Under the pieces are notes generated by a model. It had not been told where the DNA came from and did not search any database. It worked only from the letters and a program-made list of their open reading frames with translations. 64,000 bases of DNA. It comes from Saccharopolyspora erythraea NRRL 2338. GTDB taxonomy: Bacteria > Actinomycetota > Actinomycetes > Mycobacteriales > Pseudonocardiaceae. Positions 24,463 through 34,389 of this stretch are shown here, in pieces; within the stretch, counting starts at the first letter, position 1, and each line of letters opens with the position of its first letter. The DNA is taken from contig NC_009142.1 of assembly GCF_000062885.1 (NCBI RefSeq), positions 8,049,584-8,113,583 on the forward strand, written 5' to 3'. A program made the translations under genes and the position numbers.

Positions 24463-25314
24463 TCAGCGCAGCTGCTCCTGGATCTGCTCGCTGAAGGTGA
24501 TCAGCTCGGTGAAGGTGCTGTAGTTGGCGTGCAGGCCGTAGGTGCCGCCGGCGGCGACGCCGATCAGCTTGCCGCCCGCGACCAGCGGCCCGCCGCTGTC
24601 GCCGCCGTGCGTGGTGACCTCGCCCATTTCGTACCGGGTGCAAACGTACTGCCGGGGGTCGAAGGTCACGGCGTGGTACGGGTCGCTCTCCGAAGCCGCC
24701 AGGCAGGGTTCGTCCTCGGTGATCGGCAGTTGTGCCTGCTGGAGGATGCGGGACGTGGTCGGCAGCGGCTCGCCGGGGTCCGGCGGGTAGGTCTTGTCCG
24801 GGTCGGTGACGCCCCAGCCGAGGATCCGGGCGGGCGCCCCCGCGCGGTACAGCGCCGCGTCCTCGACGGTGGCGAGCGGCAGCGCGGGGAACGGCATCGG
24901 GCGGTCGAGCGTGACGACCGCGACGTCGGGGTGCATCCGCGGCAGCTCACCGGGCGGCGGCGGGGTGTGCTGCCAGCCGGGGTGCTTCCACACCGACACG
25001 ACCCCGCGCACCTCACCGTCGTCGGTGCGCAGGTCGGTGCGCCCGCCCACGACGTGCATCCGGTCGGCGGGGTGCTCGTCGACGCAGTGCGCGGCGGTCA
25101 CGACCTTGGTCGGGGTGACCAGCGTGCCCCCGCAGTGCAGCGTGTCGCCCTCCGGAGCGTCCGGCGCGTCGGTGATCCACATCATCCAGGGGTTGTCGTC
25201 CGTGCCGGCCGGCGTGCCGCCGACGATCTTCGGCTGGACGTCGGCGGCGGCCGGGGCCGCGGTGAGGACGATGCCGAGCGCGGCGGCGGCCAGGACCCAC
25301 TTCTTCGTCGTCAT
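24463..25314 (-). CDS. Secreted S1-family serine protease (chymotrypsin fold)
   Basis: Exported protease of 283 aa. The signal peptide (MTTKKWVLAAAALGI to AAPAAA) is followed by KIVGGTPAG, where activation by cleavage would free the new N-terminus. The triad is visible: His in VTAAHCV, Asp in HPDVAVV and Ser in GGDSGGP. At the position equivalent to trypsin D189 there is Thr, and the usual Cys191 is replaced by His (TTHGGDSGG), so trypsin-like Arg/Lys specificity is not expected. It converges on the dynamin operon and is divergent from the 11-mer repeat gene. Confidence 0.87.
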   Translation of the reverse strand: MTTKKWVLAAAALGIVLTAAPAAADVQPKIVGGTPAGTDDNPWMMWITDAPDAPEGDTLHCGGTLVTPTKVVTAAHCVDEHPADRMHVVGGRTDLRTDDGEVRGVVSVWKHPGWQHTPPPPGELPRMHPDVAVVTLDRPMPFPALPLATVEDAALYRAGAPARILGWGVTDPDKTYPPDPGEPLPTTSRILQQAQLPITEDEPCLAASESDPYHAVTFDPRQYVCTRYEMGEVTTHGGDSGGPLVAGGKLIGVAAGGTYGLHANYSTFTELITFSEQIQEQLR

Positions 25315-25484
25315 GCCGACACCCTCGGTGTTCGGCGGGTACGCACGCGTCGGCCCGCGAACGGATCCGCACCTCGACCTCAGCAGTACTCGCCGGTCCG
25401 GGAGAGCCCCTAGCCGGCGAGGACGTTCGCCCCTGGCGCCGAGCGGTGGCCGCCGAGACGGTGTGCGTCTTGGGAGGTGGTCGC

Positions 25485-26429
25485 GTGGCAGGAGCGGACG
25501 ACGAGGCAGTCCCGGCAGAAGAACGAGATGACCAGGAGCGCACCGAGCCCGACGCCCGGGAACGCACCGAGCCCGACGCCCGTGAGAACACCGCGTCCGA
25601 CGGTCCGGACAGCGCTGAACCCGACGTCCTCCTGGACGTCCCCGGGCTGTCGGTCGACGAGATCGACCTCGAGGTGCAAGACCTCGCAGCGCGGGTTTCG
25701 CTGCGGGCCGAGGTGCTCGACCTGCTGAAGCTCAACGTCGGCGCCGACGTGACGCTCGGGAAGGTGTCGCTGACCATCACCGGGGTCGAGGCGCAGGCGC
25801 TGCTGAAGGTGCGGCTCGACCGGGTGGCCCGGATCATCGAGCGGGTGCTCGCGACGATCGACCGGAACCCGCAGCTGCTCGAACAGCTCGTGCGCGGCGT
25901 CGAGCCCGCGTTGCGCGGTGTCGGGGAAGCGGTCGGCGAGGTCGGCCGCGGCGCGGGTGGAGCCGTCGAGGAGCTCGGCGGCGAAGTCGGGCGAGGTGCC
26001 CGAGAGGCGGTCGGCGAAGCCGGACGCGGCGCGCGGCGGGCGGTCGAGGACGTCGGACGGGGCGCCGGGGAGACGGTCGAGGATGTCGGGCGCCGTACCG
26101 GGCGAGCGGTCGAGGACGTCGGCCGAGGTGCCGGGCGAGCCGCCGACGACGTCGGCGCGGCGGCCGAGGACCTGGGCGGCGAGGTCGGCGAAACGGTCGA
26201 GCGCGCGGCGGAGGCCCCCAGGCGCTCGACGCGCCGAACCCCGTCCCGCAGTCGTGCCGACCGAGACCAGCCCCGGCGCGAGAGCGAAGCCGACGCCGAG
26301 AGCACCGAGCGCGCGGAGACCGCACGACCGCGCCGTCGCCCGGCCACCCGGGCCGAACCGGAGCGCCGGCGCCCCCGGCGCGAACCTCCCCCGAGTCGCC
26401 GGGGCCGCCGCGGGGACCGGCCGTCGTGA
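25485..26429 (+). CDS. Protein with tandem 11-residue amphipathic repeats
   Basis: No family recognised with confidence. GGGAGG lies 7 nt before the GTG. The 314-aa product has an acidic N-terminus with a repeated block (RTEPDARE), a conserved central domain (residues 40-125; VLDVPGLSVDEIDLEVQDL to NVGADVTLGKVSLTITGVEAQALLKVRLDRV), then eight consecutive 11-residue units such as RGARRAVEDVG and RGAGETVEDVG, and a highly basic Arg/Pro tail. The 11-mers would form an 11/3 helix like those of synuclein, perilipin or LEA proteins, which suggests lipid or membrane binding. It overlaps the next gene by 4 nt. Confidence 0.75.
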   Translation: MAGADDEAVPAEERDDQERTEPDARERTEPDARENTASDGPDSAEPDVLLDVPGLSVDEIDLEVQDLAARVSLRAEVLDLLKLNVGADVTLGKVSLTITGVEAQALLKVRLDRVARIIERVLATIDRNPQLLEQLVRGVEPALRGVGEAVGEVGRGAGGAVEELGGEVGRGAREAVGEAGRGARRAVEDVGRGAGETVEDVGRRTGRAVEDVGRGAGRAADDVGAAAEDLGGEVGETVERAAEAPRRSTRRTPSRSRADRDQPRRESEADAESTERAETARPRRRPATRAEPERRRPRREPPPSRRGRRGDRPS

Positions 26430-26641
26430 GCGGGCCGGACATCAGCTTCACCGCGACGGTGCGGGCGCAGCGCCTTCGGTTCCACGTGAAACCCGACGCC
26501 CGGGTCGAGTTCACCGGCGACGCGGCTGGCACGTCGGAGTCGGAGCGCACCGGACTGCCTGAACCGGTGCGCGCCGGGGTCACCTACCGCGACGTGCGGA
26601 TCCACTACCGGCTCCGCGCCGAGACGCGGGACCCGTCGTGA
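26426..26641 (+). CDS. Small conserved hypothetical protein, 71 aa
   Basis: Starts with a GTG that overlaps the stop of the 11-mer repeat gene (GTGA), so the two are coupled. The product has ISFTATVRAQRLRF, GLPEPVRAGVTYRDVRIHYRL, a pattern of beta strands. The gene contains the parS-like site at 26478-26493 within its coding sequence. Function unknown; a partner of the upstream repeat protein is plausible. Confidence 0.65.
   Translation: MSGPDISFTATVRAQRLRFHVKPDARVEFTGDAAGTSESERTGLPEPVRAGVTYRDVRIHYRLRAETRDPS
26478..26493. promoter_or_regulatory. parS-like site 1 (GGTTCCACGTGAAACC)
   Basis: Matches the known parS consensus TGTTNCACGTGAAACA except at the two outermost bases. ParB/Spo0J binds such sites near the replication origin. 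It lies inside the 71-aa ORF. A second site is at 42031. Confidence 0.6.
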
Positions 26642-26751
26642 CGCCCACGGGTCTCTCGACCCTGGCGGGTCGCCGCGACATGCCGTGACGTTGGTGCCAC
26701 CGCGCGGATATCCGGCCGCGCGGGCAGAACTCCCGTGGACGGGAGGCGGCC

Positions 26752-28137
26752 ATGACCGTCACGATCGAGAACCTGCGGGACCGCGTCCGCGGCCCCGTCA
26801 TCACCGAGACCGACCAGCGCTACGACGAAGCGCGCAGGGTCCACAACGCCATGATCGACCGCAAGCCGTGGGTAGTCGTGCGGTGCGCCAACGCGGGGGA
26901 CGTCATGGCGGCGGTCGACTTCGCCAGGGCGAACCGGCTCGACGTCGCCGTGCGCGGCGGCGGGCACAGCGTGCCCGGGTTCGGCACTTGCGACGAAGGG
27001 GTGGTGATCGACCTGTCGGCGATGCGCGGCGTGCGGGTCGACCCGGTGCGCCGGACGGCTCGTGTCGAGGGCGGGGCTACGTGGGGCGACCTAGACGCCG
27101 CGACGCACGCCTTCGGACTGGCCACCACCGGCGGCATCATCTCCACCACCGGCGTCGGCGGTCTCACGCTGGGCGGCGGCATCGGGTACCTGAGCCGCAG
27201 GCTGGGGCTCTCGGCCGACAACCTCGTCTCCGCCGACGTCGTCACCGCCGACGGCACGATGCGCCTGGTCGACGAGGACTCCGAGGAGGACCTGTTCTGG
27301 GCGATCCGCGGAGGCGGCGGCAACTTCGGGGTGGTGACCTCCTTCGAGTTCCGCCTGAGCCCGGTCGCCGACATCTACGGCGGGCCGATGTTCTTCGACC
27401 TGGACCGCGCGGGCGACGTGCTCCGCTTCTTCCGCGAGTTCATCGCCGAGGCTCCCGAGGAGTTCGGCGGGTTCCCGGGGTTCCACCTCGCACCGCCGCT
27501 GCCGTTCATCCCGCAGAACCGGCACGGCCTGCCGCACCAGCTGGTGGTGACGTGCTGGACCGGCGACGTCCGGGAAGGCGAACAGGTGATCGGCCGGCTG
27601 CGCGAAGTGGCACCCGTGGTCGCCGAGCACGTCGGCGTCATGCCGTACCCGCTGCTCAACAGCGCGTTCGACGCCCTGGTGCCTCCCGGGCTCCAGCACT
27701 ACTGGAAAGCAAGCTTCGTCCGGGAGCTCACCGACGAGTCGATCGAGGCTCACATCACCTACGGGGCGCGGGTGCCCTCCGTCAACACCGCGGTGCACAT
27801 CTACCCGATCAACGGCGCGTGCCATCGGGTCGGCCAGGACGGGACCGCCTTCGCCTACCGGGACGCCAACTTCGCGAGCGTCATCGCCGGCATGTGGCCC
27901 GATCCTGCCGACAACGAGGCCAACATCGCCTGGGTGCGCGACTTCTACGCCGCGACCGCACCGCACGCCGAGGCCGGCGGCTACATCAACTTCATGGCGG
28001 GCGACGACCAGGAGCGCATCAGGGCCAACTACCGGCAGAACTACGAGCGGCTGGCCGCGATCAAGCGCAGCTACGACCCGGACAACCTCTTCCACCTGAA
28101 CCAGAACATCCGGCCCGGGATGGCGCACGCGGCCTGA
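26752..28137 (+). CDS. FAD-linked oxidoreductase, berberine-bridge-enzyme-like
   Basis: Flavoprotein of 461 aa, a normal length for the BBE/PCMH family. The FAD-binding N-terminal half has VAVRGGGHSVPGFGTCDEG, whose His is the usual covalent flavin site, then GGIISTTGVGGLTLGGGIGY and IRGGGGNFGVVTSFEF. The second covalent cysteine found in bicovalent members seems absent. The C-terminus YDPDNLFHLNQNI is the BBE signature. Such enzymes oxidise sugars or secondary metabolites using oxygen. GGGAGG precedes the ATG. It appears monocistronic. Confidence 0.9.
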   Translation: MTVTIENLRDRVRGPVITETDQRYDEARRVHNAMIDRKPWVVVRCANAGDVMAAVDFARANRLDVAVRGGGHSVPGFGTCDEGVVIDLSAMRGVRVDPVRRTARVEGGATWGDLDAATHAFGLATTGGIISTTGVGGLTLGGGIGYLSRRLGLSADNLVSADVVTADGTMRLVDEDSEEDLFWAIRGGGGNFGVVTSFEFRLSPVADIYGGPMFFDLDRAGDVLRFFREFIAEAPEEFGGFPGFHLAPPLPFIPQNRHGLPHQLVVTCWTGDVREGEQVIGRLREVAPVVAEHVGVMPYPLLNSAFDALVPPGLQHYWKASFVRELTDESIEAHITYGARVPSVNTAVHIYPINGACHRVGQDGTAFAYRDANFASVIAGMWPDPADNEANIAWVRDFYAATAPHAEAGGYINFMAGDDQERIRANYRQNYERLAAIKRSYDPDNLFHLNQNIRPGMAHAA

Positions 28138-28218
28138 GCGCGGCTGTCGCGCGGGAACCCGCTGCCTCTACTCTGCGTCATAGCTGTGGAAGCGGACGCG
28201 GAGTTGAGGGGTGCGCAC

Positions 28219-28953
28219 GTGTACATCGAGGAGACGGGCGCGAACGACGGCGACATCAAGATCTCCGTCGAGGGCGAGGAGTACACCGCCGAGGCCAACT
28301 TCGACCTCGACGGTGACGGGGTCGACGAGACCGTCGCGGTGATGGCCGACGACGGCTACGTGGGCTACGTCGACGAGAACGCCGACGGCGCCGCCGACGT
28401 CATGCAGACCGTCGACGCCAACGGCCAGGTCGTCAGCCAGGCCCGTTTCGACGCCGCGACCGGCGACTGGGTCGCCGAGCAGCCGCAGCAGCACCCGGGC
28501 GAGGCCGACCCCAGGCAGCAGGGCGGCCAGGCGATGGTCGTCGACACCCCGGAGGGCGACGTCCAGATCGGCCCGGCCACCGAGGACACCAACCAGGACG
28601 GCGTCGCCGACACCGCCGTGGTCAGCACCGCCGACGGCACCAGGCTGGTCACCGACGTCGACGGCGACGGGTCGGCGGACCAGATCATCGACATCAGCAG
28701 CACCGGCGACGTGACCACGGCCCACCACACCGGCGACGGGCAGTGGACCGTGGTCGAGCAGGGGCGCATCGACGAGCACGGGCAGTACACGCCGAGCCCG
28801 GCCGTCGGCCCGACCGACGACGCGGCCTGGAGCTTCGGCGACCCGGAGCCCCAGCCGGAGCCGAAGCCGGAAGGCGGCGCAGGCCGCGCCGCCGGCAGCT
28901 CCCACGGCGGTTCGGGGGCGCCCGCCGCCGACTCGGACACGCTCTGGAGCTGA
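28219..28953 (+). CDS. Acidic DxDGDG-repeat protein
   Basis: Acidic 244-aa protein. Three calcium-loop-like motifs are visible: FDLDGDGVDE, DTNQDGVAD and DVDGDGSAD, plus DENADGAAD, all similar to EF-hand or thrombospondin-type loops. It has no signal peptide, and a proline/glycine-rich tail (PEPQPEPKPEGG). Actinobacteria have a family of such proteins without known function. GAGGGG lies 7 nt before the GTG at 28219; upstream in-frame starts lack a ribosome site. Metal binding is inferred from the motifs only. Confidence 0.7.
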   Translation: MYIEETGANDGDIKISVEGEEYTAEANFDLDGDGVDETVAVMADDGYVGYVDENADGAADVMQTVDANGQVVSQARFDAATGDWVAEQPQQHPGEADPRQQGGQAMVVDTPEGDVQIGPATEDTNQDGVADTAVVSTADGTRLVTDVDGDGSADQIIDISSTGDVTTAHHTGDGQWTVVEQGRIDEHGQYTPSPAVGPTDDAAWSFGDPEPQPEPKPEGGAGRAAGSSHGGSGAPAADSDTLWS

Positions 28954-29329
28954 CGCCCGCTCCGACGCGACACCCGCCGCCCGGTGCCCTCCACGCGAGG
29001 GCACCGGGCGGTTCGCTTCCTCGCGGCGTCGATCAACCGCCGTTCGGCCGCCTCGTCCCGGCCACCCTCCGTTCGCACGCGTGTCCACTTCGCCGGAAAT
29101 TCTTGGGCGACTGGGACCTCGGTCACGGACGATCCATTGCGTCGTTGGATTCTGAATCGATTCCCTTATCGTTCTTGTGAGAGAACCGACAATCCTGATC
29201 TGCATTGCGGGCGCCCGGCGCGGTTAGCCTCATTGCATCCCTTTGAATCTGCCCGATCTGCGGGTTGGGCGGAGCTTTCCCTAAAGACCCGATTCCGGGC
29301 TGCGGCGCCCAGTCAGGAGACAAGACGCG
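28954..29329. other. Gene-free interval upstream of pckG
   Basis: Contains the terminator at 28977-29011 and an AT-richer stretch with the palindrome GAATCGATTC (29153-29162), then CAGGAGA before pckG. No credible gene. The pckG promoter and a regulator site are expected here. Confidence 0.5.
28977..29011 (+). terminator. Strong hairpin terminator after the DxDGDG gene
   Basis: Perfect 15-bp arms beginning CCGCCCGGTG and ending ACCGGGCGG with a 5-nt loop, 24 nt after the stop codon. Confidence 0.7.
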
Positions 29330-31147
<1,818 letters not shown>

Positions 31148-31160
31148 TCCGCGGATCGCC

Positions 31161-31217
31161 CGTCCGGGTGGTCTTGGGTCGGAGCAACGGCGCTTCGGCG
31201 AGTAGACCACCCGGACG
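31161..31217. terminator. Long-loop inverted repeat after pckG
   Basis: Perfect 14-bp arms CGTCCGGGTGGTCT (31161-31174) and AGACCACCCGGACG (31204-31217) with a 29-nt loop that itself contains GCGCTTCGGCG. Confidence 0.55.
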
Positions 31218-31248
31218 TGCCGGTCCCGCCTCCAGCGTGCGCAATCGT

Positions 31249-31300
31249 GCGGCGCTTTCCCGGAGAGAGATGAGTCTCTTTCGGGAAAGTGCCGCTTTTT
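31249..31300 (+). terminator. Intrinsic terminator with T-tract
   Basis: GCGGC, then CTTTCCCG, pair with CGGGAAAG and GCCGC; an inner GAGA/TCTC extends the stem. TTTTT follows at 31296-31300. It is the only clear hairpin-plus-T-run terminator in the window and stops pckG transcription. Confidence 0.8.
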
Positions 31301-31440
31301 GCATTCGAAGGTGCGGTTTGACTACGCCGAACGGGTAGTCGCGAAAAACCGGAGTCGATCAGCAACCGCTTCCCGGCACACGGCGTCCTATCTGTATCCG
31401 CTGTCACAATCAGCGTTCCGAGGGCGTGGAGGGAGGTGTC

Positions 31441-31614
31441 ATGGCTGATCTGGCGATGCTGGCGTTGTCGCTGATCGCGGTCGCCGCGGTGTTCGTGGCG
31501 ATGCGCGTCGACGACGACGAGACCGGCGAGAAGACCGATGGCGAGATCGACGGCATCCCATTACCCCGCGGTGAGTCCGAGCTAGACCGCGAAGGGAGGA
31601 CAATGCTGCGATGA
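31441..31614 (+). CDS. 57-aa single-pass membrane protein
   Basis: GGAGG lies just upstream of the ATG. The product has one N-terminal helix (LAMLALSLIAVAAVFVAM) followed by an acidic tail (RVDDDETGEKTDGEID). An unusual GGGAGG lies near the 3' end, 4 nt before an in-frame ATG-CTG-CGA-TGA. It is followed by a perfect hairpin. No family recognised. Confidence 0.6.
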   Translation: MADLAMLALSLIAVAAVFVAMRVDDDETGEKTDGEIDGIPLPRGESELDREGRTMLR

Positions 31615-31634
31615 AATTTGCGAAAACGAGCGAC

Positions 31635-31671
31635 GCGGGCGGTGAGGGGAGAAATCCCGATCACCGCCCGC
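31635..31671. terminator. Bidirectional hairpin terminator
   Basis: GCGGGCGGTGA and TCACCGCCCGC arms, with inner GGGA/TCCC pairing, between the convergent 57-aa gene and the tripeptidyl-peptidase-like gene. Confidence 0.7.
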
Positions 31672-31684
31672 GTGCTTTGCGGGG

Positions 31685-33370
31685 TCAGCCCAGGGTGTCC
31701 GCCAGGTCGGCGAGCACGTCGAGCAGTCCGGCCGGCTTCGCCGCGGCCGTGCGCGCCTGCCGCGGCTCGGGGAGACCGACGCCCTGGCACGTCACGTCCC
31801 GCGCCGGCACGACGCCGTCGACGAGGTAGGACTCCACCACGTCGTCCACGCAGGCGTTGCCCGCCGCGTAGACCCCGTGGTCTCCCTCGTCCGCGACGGT
31901 GACCATGCGCGAGCCGGCGAAGTCGCGGTTCGCGATGCGCGCGCCCTCGACCGCGGTCGCCGGGTCGTTCTCCGACTGCAGCATCAGCACCGGCGGCACG
32001 CCTTCGCCGGTGGGCTCGCGAAGCTCCACGTCAGGCCGGTCCCAGTACGCACAGGGCTGGAAGATCGTGTTGTAGCCGTAGGTCGGGAACAGCCGTCCCT
32101 GCAGCTCCGAGTTCCACACCAGGTCGCCGGGACGACCGCGGAACCGCGTGTCGTTGCAGCGGATCGAGAACATCGTCGCGGTCTGGCTGTCCAGTACCGG
32201 GTCCTGGCCGTCGGCCACCGGCGTCGGCCGCATCGGCAGCGCCATGGCGTTGGCGCGGGCCATCGTGCGGACGGCGTCCTCGCGCTGCGGCACGGTGCCG
32301 CCGCGCAACCCGGCCAGCGCGTCGCCGAGCGACGGGAACGCCTGCTTGCTGTACATGGTCCACAGCAGCATCGAGTCGAACGCGTTGTGGTCCAGCGGCG
32401 CGCCTTCGGGGTTCGGGAGCGGGTTCCGCTTCAGCTCGGCGCGCAGCTCGTCGACGGTCTTCTGCACCGCGTCGGGCGTCGCGCCGAGACCGTAGACGTC
32501 GTCGTGGGCGGCCAGCCACGGGCGCAGGTCCTCGCGCCACCGGCGTTCGAAGGCCAGCGGCTGCCAGCCGAAGACCTCCTGCCAGCTCCCGGTGAACTGC
32601 GCGTTGGAGTCGAGCACGAACTTGTCGACGGTCTCCGGGAAGTAGGTGGCGTAGTACGCGCCCAGCCAGGTGCCGCCGGAGACCCCGTACCAGTTGACCT
32701 TCTCACGCTGTTCGACGCGCCGCAGCAGGTCCAGGTCGGCGACGGTCTGCTCGGTCGTGACGTACCGGCCCAGCTCACCGCTGTGCTGCCGGCAGTCCGC
32801 GGCGAACTCCTCGGTGAGCGCGAGTTGCGCGCGGATGCTCTGCGGGCTGCGGTCGCGGGCGTCGAGCGCGCTGGTGGCCTCCTGCGGGCCGCACGAGACG
32901 GTGCTGCTCAGCCCGGTGCCGCGGACGTCGATGCCGTAGATGTCGAAGTTCTCCAGCACCCTGGTGCGGTTCTGGACCAGCATCGCCAGCGGCATCTCCA
33001 CCCCGGCACCGCCCGGACCGCCGGGGTTGGTGAACAGTGCGCGCCCCGCCGGGCCGCTCGCGGGCGAAAGCCGCGTCACGGCGATGGTGACGTCCTCGCC
33101 GCCTGCCGGGTGGTGCCAGTCCCGCGGCGCGGTCAGCTCGCCGCACTCGAGCCGTTCCGAGCCCGGCGGAAGGCCGGGCGGCAGCGGCTGCCCGGGCGGG
33201 AAGCAGGGCTGCCACTGGATCCGCTGACCCGCGTACTCCGCCGGTGCCTCCGGAAACGCCCGCGACGGCGCCTGCGGCGGCGCTGCCGGCTCGGCCGGCA
33301 CCGGCTGGCCGGTGGCCAGCAGGCCGGCCACCGCCGCGGTCACCCCCAGGCCGATCATCAGTCTGCGCAT
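31685..33370 (-). CDS. Secreted alpha/beta hydrolase, tripeptidyl aminopeptidase-like
   Basis: Exported hydrolase of 561 aa with a signal peptide (MRRLMIGLGVTAAVAGLLA). The oxyanion region TNPGGPGGAG, nucleophile elbow GVSGGTWLG, and C-terminal TAP-like domain with MLQSENDPATAVEG (Asp) and EGDHGVY (His) give the full triad. Actinobacterial relatives cleave tripeptides from secreted proteins or hydrolyse esters. AAGGGGA precedes the ATG at 33370; the longer frame upstream lacks a ribosome site. Confidence 0.88.
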   Translation of the reverse strand: MRRLMIGLGVTAAVAGLLATGQPVPAEPAAPPQAPSRAFPEAPAEYAGQRIQWQPCFPPGQPLPPGLPPGSERLECGELTAPRDWHHPAGGEDVTIAVTRLSPASGPAGRALFTNPGGPGGAGVEMPLAMLVQNRTRVLENFDIYGIDVRGTGLSSTVSCGPQEATSALDARDRSPQSIRAQLALTEEFAADCRQHSGELGRYVTTEQTVADLDLLRRVEQREKVNWYGVSGGTWLGAYYATYFPETVDKFVLDSNAQFTGSWQEVFGWQPLAFERRWREDLRPWLAAHDDVYGLGATPDAVQKTVDELRAELKRNPLPNPEGAPLDHNAFDSMLLWTMYSKQAFPSLGDALAGLRGGTVPQREDAVRTMARANAMALPMRPTPVADGQDPVLDSQTATMFSIRCNDTRFRGRPGDLVWNSELQGRLFPTYGYNTIFQPCAYWDRPDVELREPTGEGVPPVLMLQSENDPATAVEGARIANRDFAGSRMVTVADEGDHGVYAAGNACVDDVVESYLVDGVVPARDVTCQGVGLPEPRQARTAAAKPAGLLDVLADLADTLG

Positions 33371-33547
33371 CGATTCCCCTTGTTCGATGGGCGCCGCCTT
33401 CGAGTTGGCGGCGTCGTGACCACTCGTGATCACGACGTTCATTCCATCGAGCGAACAGAAATCGAAGTAGAACCAGTAGTCAGCACTTCATGTGACAGAT
33501 GTCAGCGAATCCTCACCCGGAAGGGAGGTCGTCGCGAGGTCCGGACG

Positions 33548-34387
33548 CTAGTGCTTGATCGCACCCGCGAGGGCGAAGGCGCCGCCGAGGGAACGCGAAA
33601 CCACCAGGTAGAGCAGAATCACCGGTGCCGTGTAGAGGATCGAGTACGCCGCGAGCTGTCCGTAGGCGATCAGGCCGCCCTGTCCGAAGAACGTGTAGAC
33701 GCCGACCGCGGCGGGTTGCTTGGCGGGGTCGAGCAGCAGCACGAACGGCACGAAGAAGTTGCCCCACGACGTGATGAACGTGAAGATCGCGACCACGCTC
33801 ATGCCCGGCACGACCAGCGGCAGCACCACCGAACGCAGCGCCTGCATGCCGGAGGCGCCGTCCACCCAGGCCGCCTCCTCCAGGCTGATCGGCACGCCGT
33901 CCATGAAGTTCTTGGTCATCCAGATCGCGATCGGCAGCGAGCTCGACGCCAGGAACAGGGTCGTGCCGAACATCGAGTCGATCAGCGAGAACTGCACGAA
34001 CATGCTGTAGACCGGCACCATGACCGCCGTCATGGGCAGCCCGGTCGCGAACAGCACGGTGTAGAGGAACGGCCGCTTGAAGCGGAGCTGGTAGCGCGAG
34101 AGCGGGTACGCGCAGAGCACCGCCGCGGCGACCGCCAGCAGCGCGGCACCGCCGCACATCAGCAGCCCGTTCCACAGTGGACGAAGACTGGTCTCCCAGT
34201 TGAGCACCTGGGTGAAGTTGTCGAGCGTGAAGCTGCTCGGCACTCCGGCCGACAGCGGCGCGTCGGCGTCGAAGGCCGCCGTGACCAGCCACAGCAGCGG
34301 CGCGAGGAAGGCCAGCGCGATCAGGCCGAGCACCACGTGCACCACGGCCGACGCCGAACTCCTGCGCGCGGAGGTGATGGCCACCAT
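33548..34387 (-). CDS. Carbohydrate ABC transporter permease, MalG type
   Basis: Inner-membrane permease of 279 aa with six helices. The EAA loop reads SLEEAAWVDGASGMQALRSVVLPLVVPG, where the family contacts its ATPase. The ATG has GAGG 7 nt upstream; a GTG at 34393 that overlaps the previous stop is the alternative. It is the last gene of a binding protein / permease / permease operon. No ATPase gene is in the operon, so a shared MsiK-type ATPase is inferred. Confidence 0.92.
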   Translation of the reverse strand: MVAITSARRSSASAVVHVVLGLIALAFLAPLLWLVTAAFDADAPLSAGVPSSFTLDNFTQVLNWETSLRPLWNGLLMCGGAALLAVAAAVLCAYPLSRYQLRFKRPFLYTVLFATGLPMTAVMVPVYSMFVQFSLIDSMFGTTLFLASSSLPIAIWMTKNFMDGVPISLEEAAWVDGASGMQALRSVVLPLVVPGMSVVAIFTFITSWGNFFVPFVLLLDPAKQPAAVGVYTFFGQGGLIAYGQLAAYSILYTAPVILLYLVVSRSLGGAFALAGAIKH

Positions 34388-34389
34388 GC

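Noticed and set aside
25013-26605. Long minus-strand frame over the 11-mer repeat gene
   Set aside because: It is Ser/Arg/Pro-rich, runs across the protease gene start, and lacks any family signature; it mirrors the codon bias of the plus-strand gene.
31611-31829. 72-aa ORF starting at the ATGA overlap after the 57-aa gene
   Set aside because: It crosses the terminator hairpin and lies antisense to the end of the peptidase gene, with poor composition.
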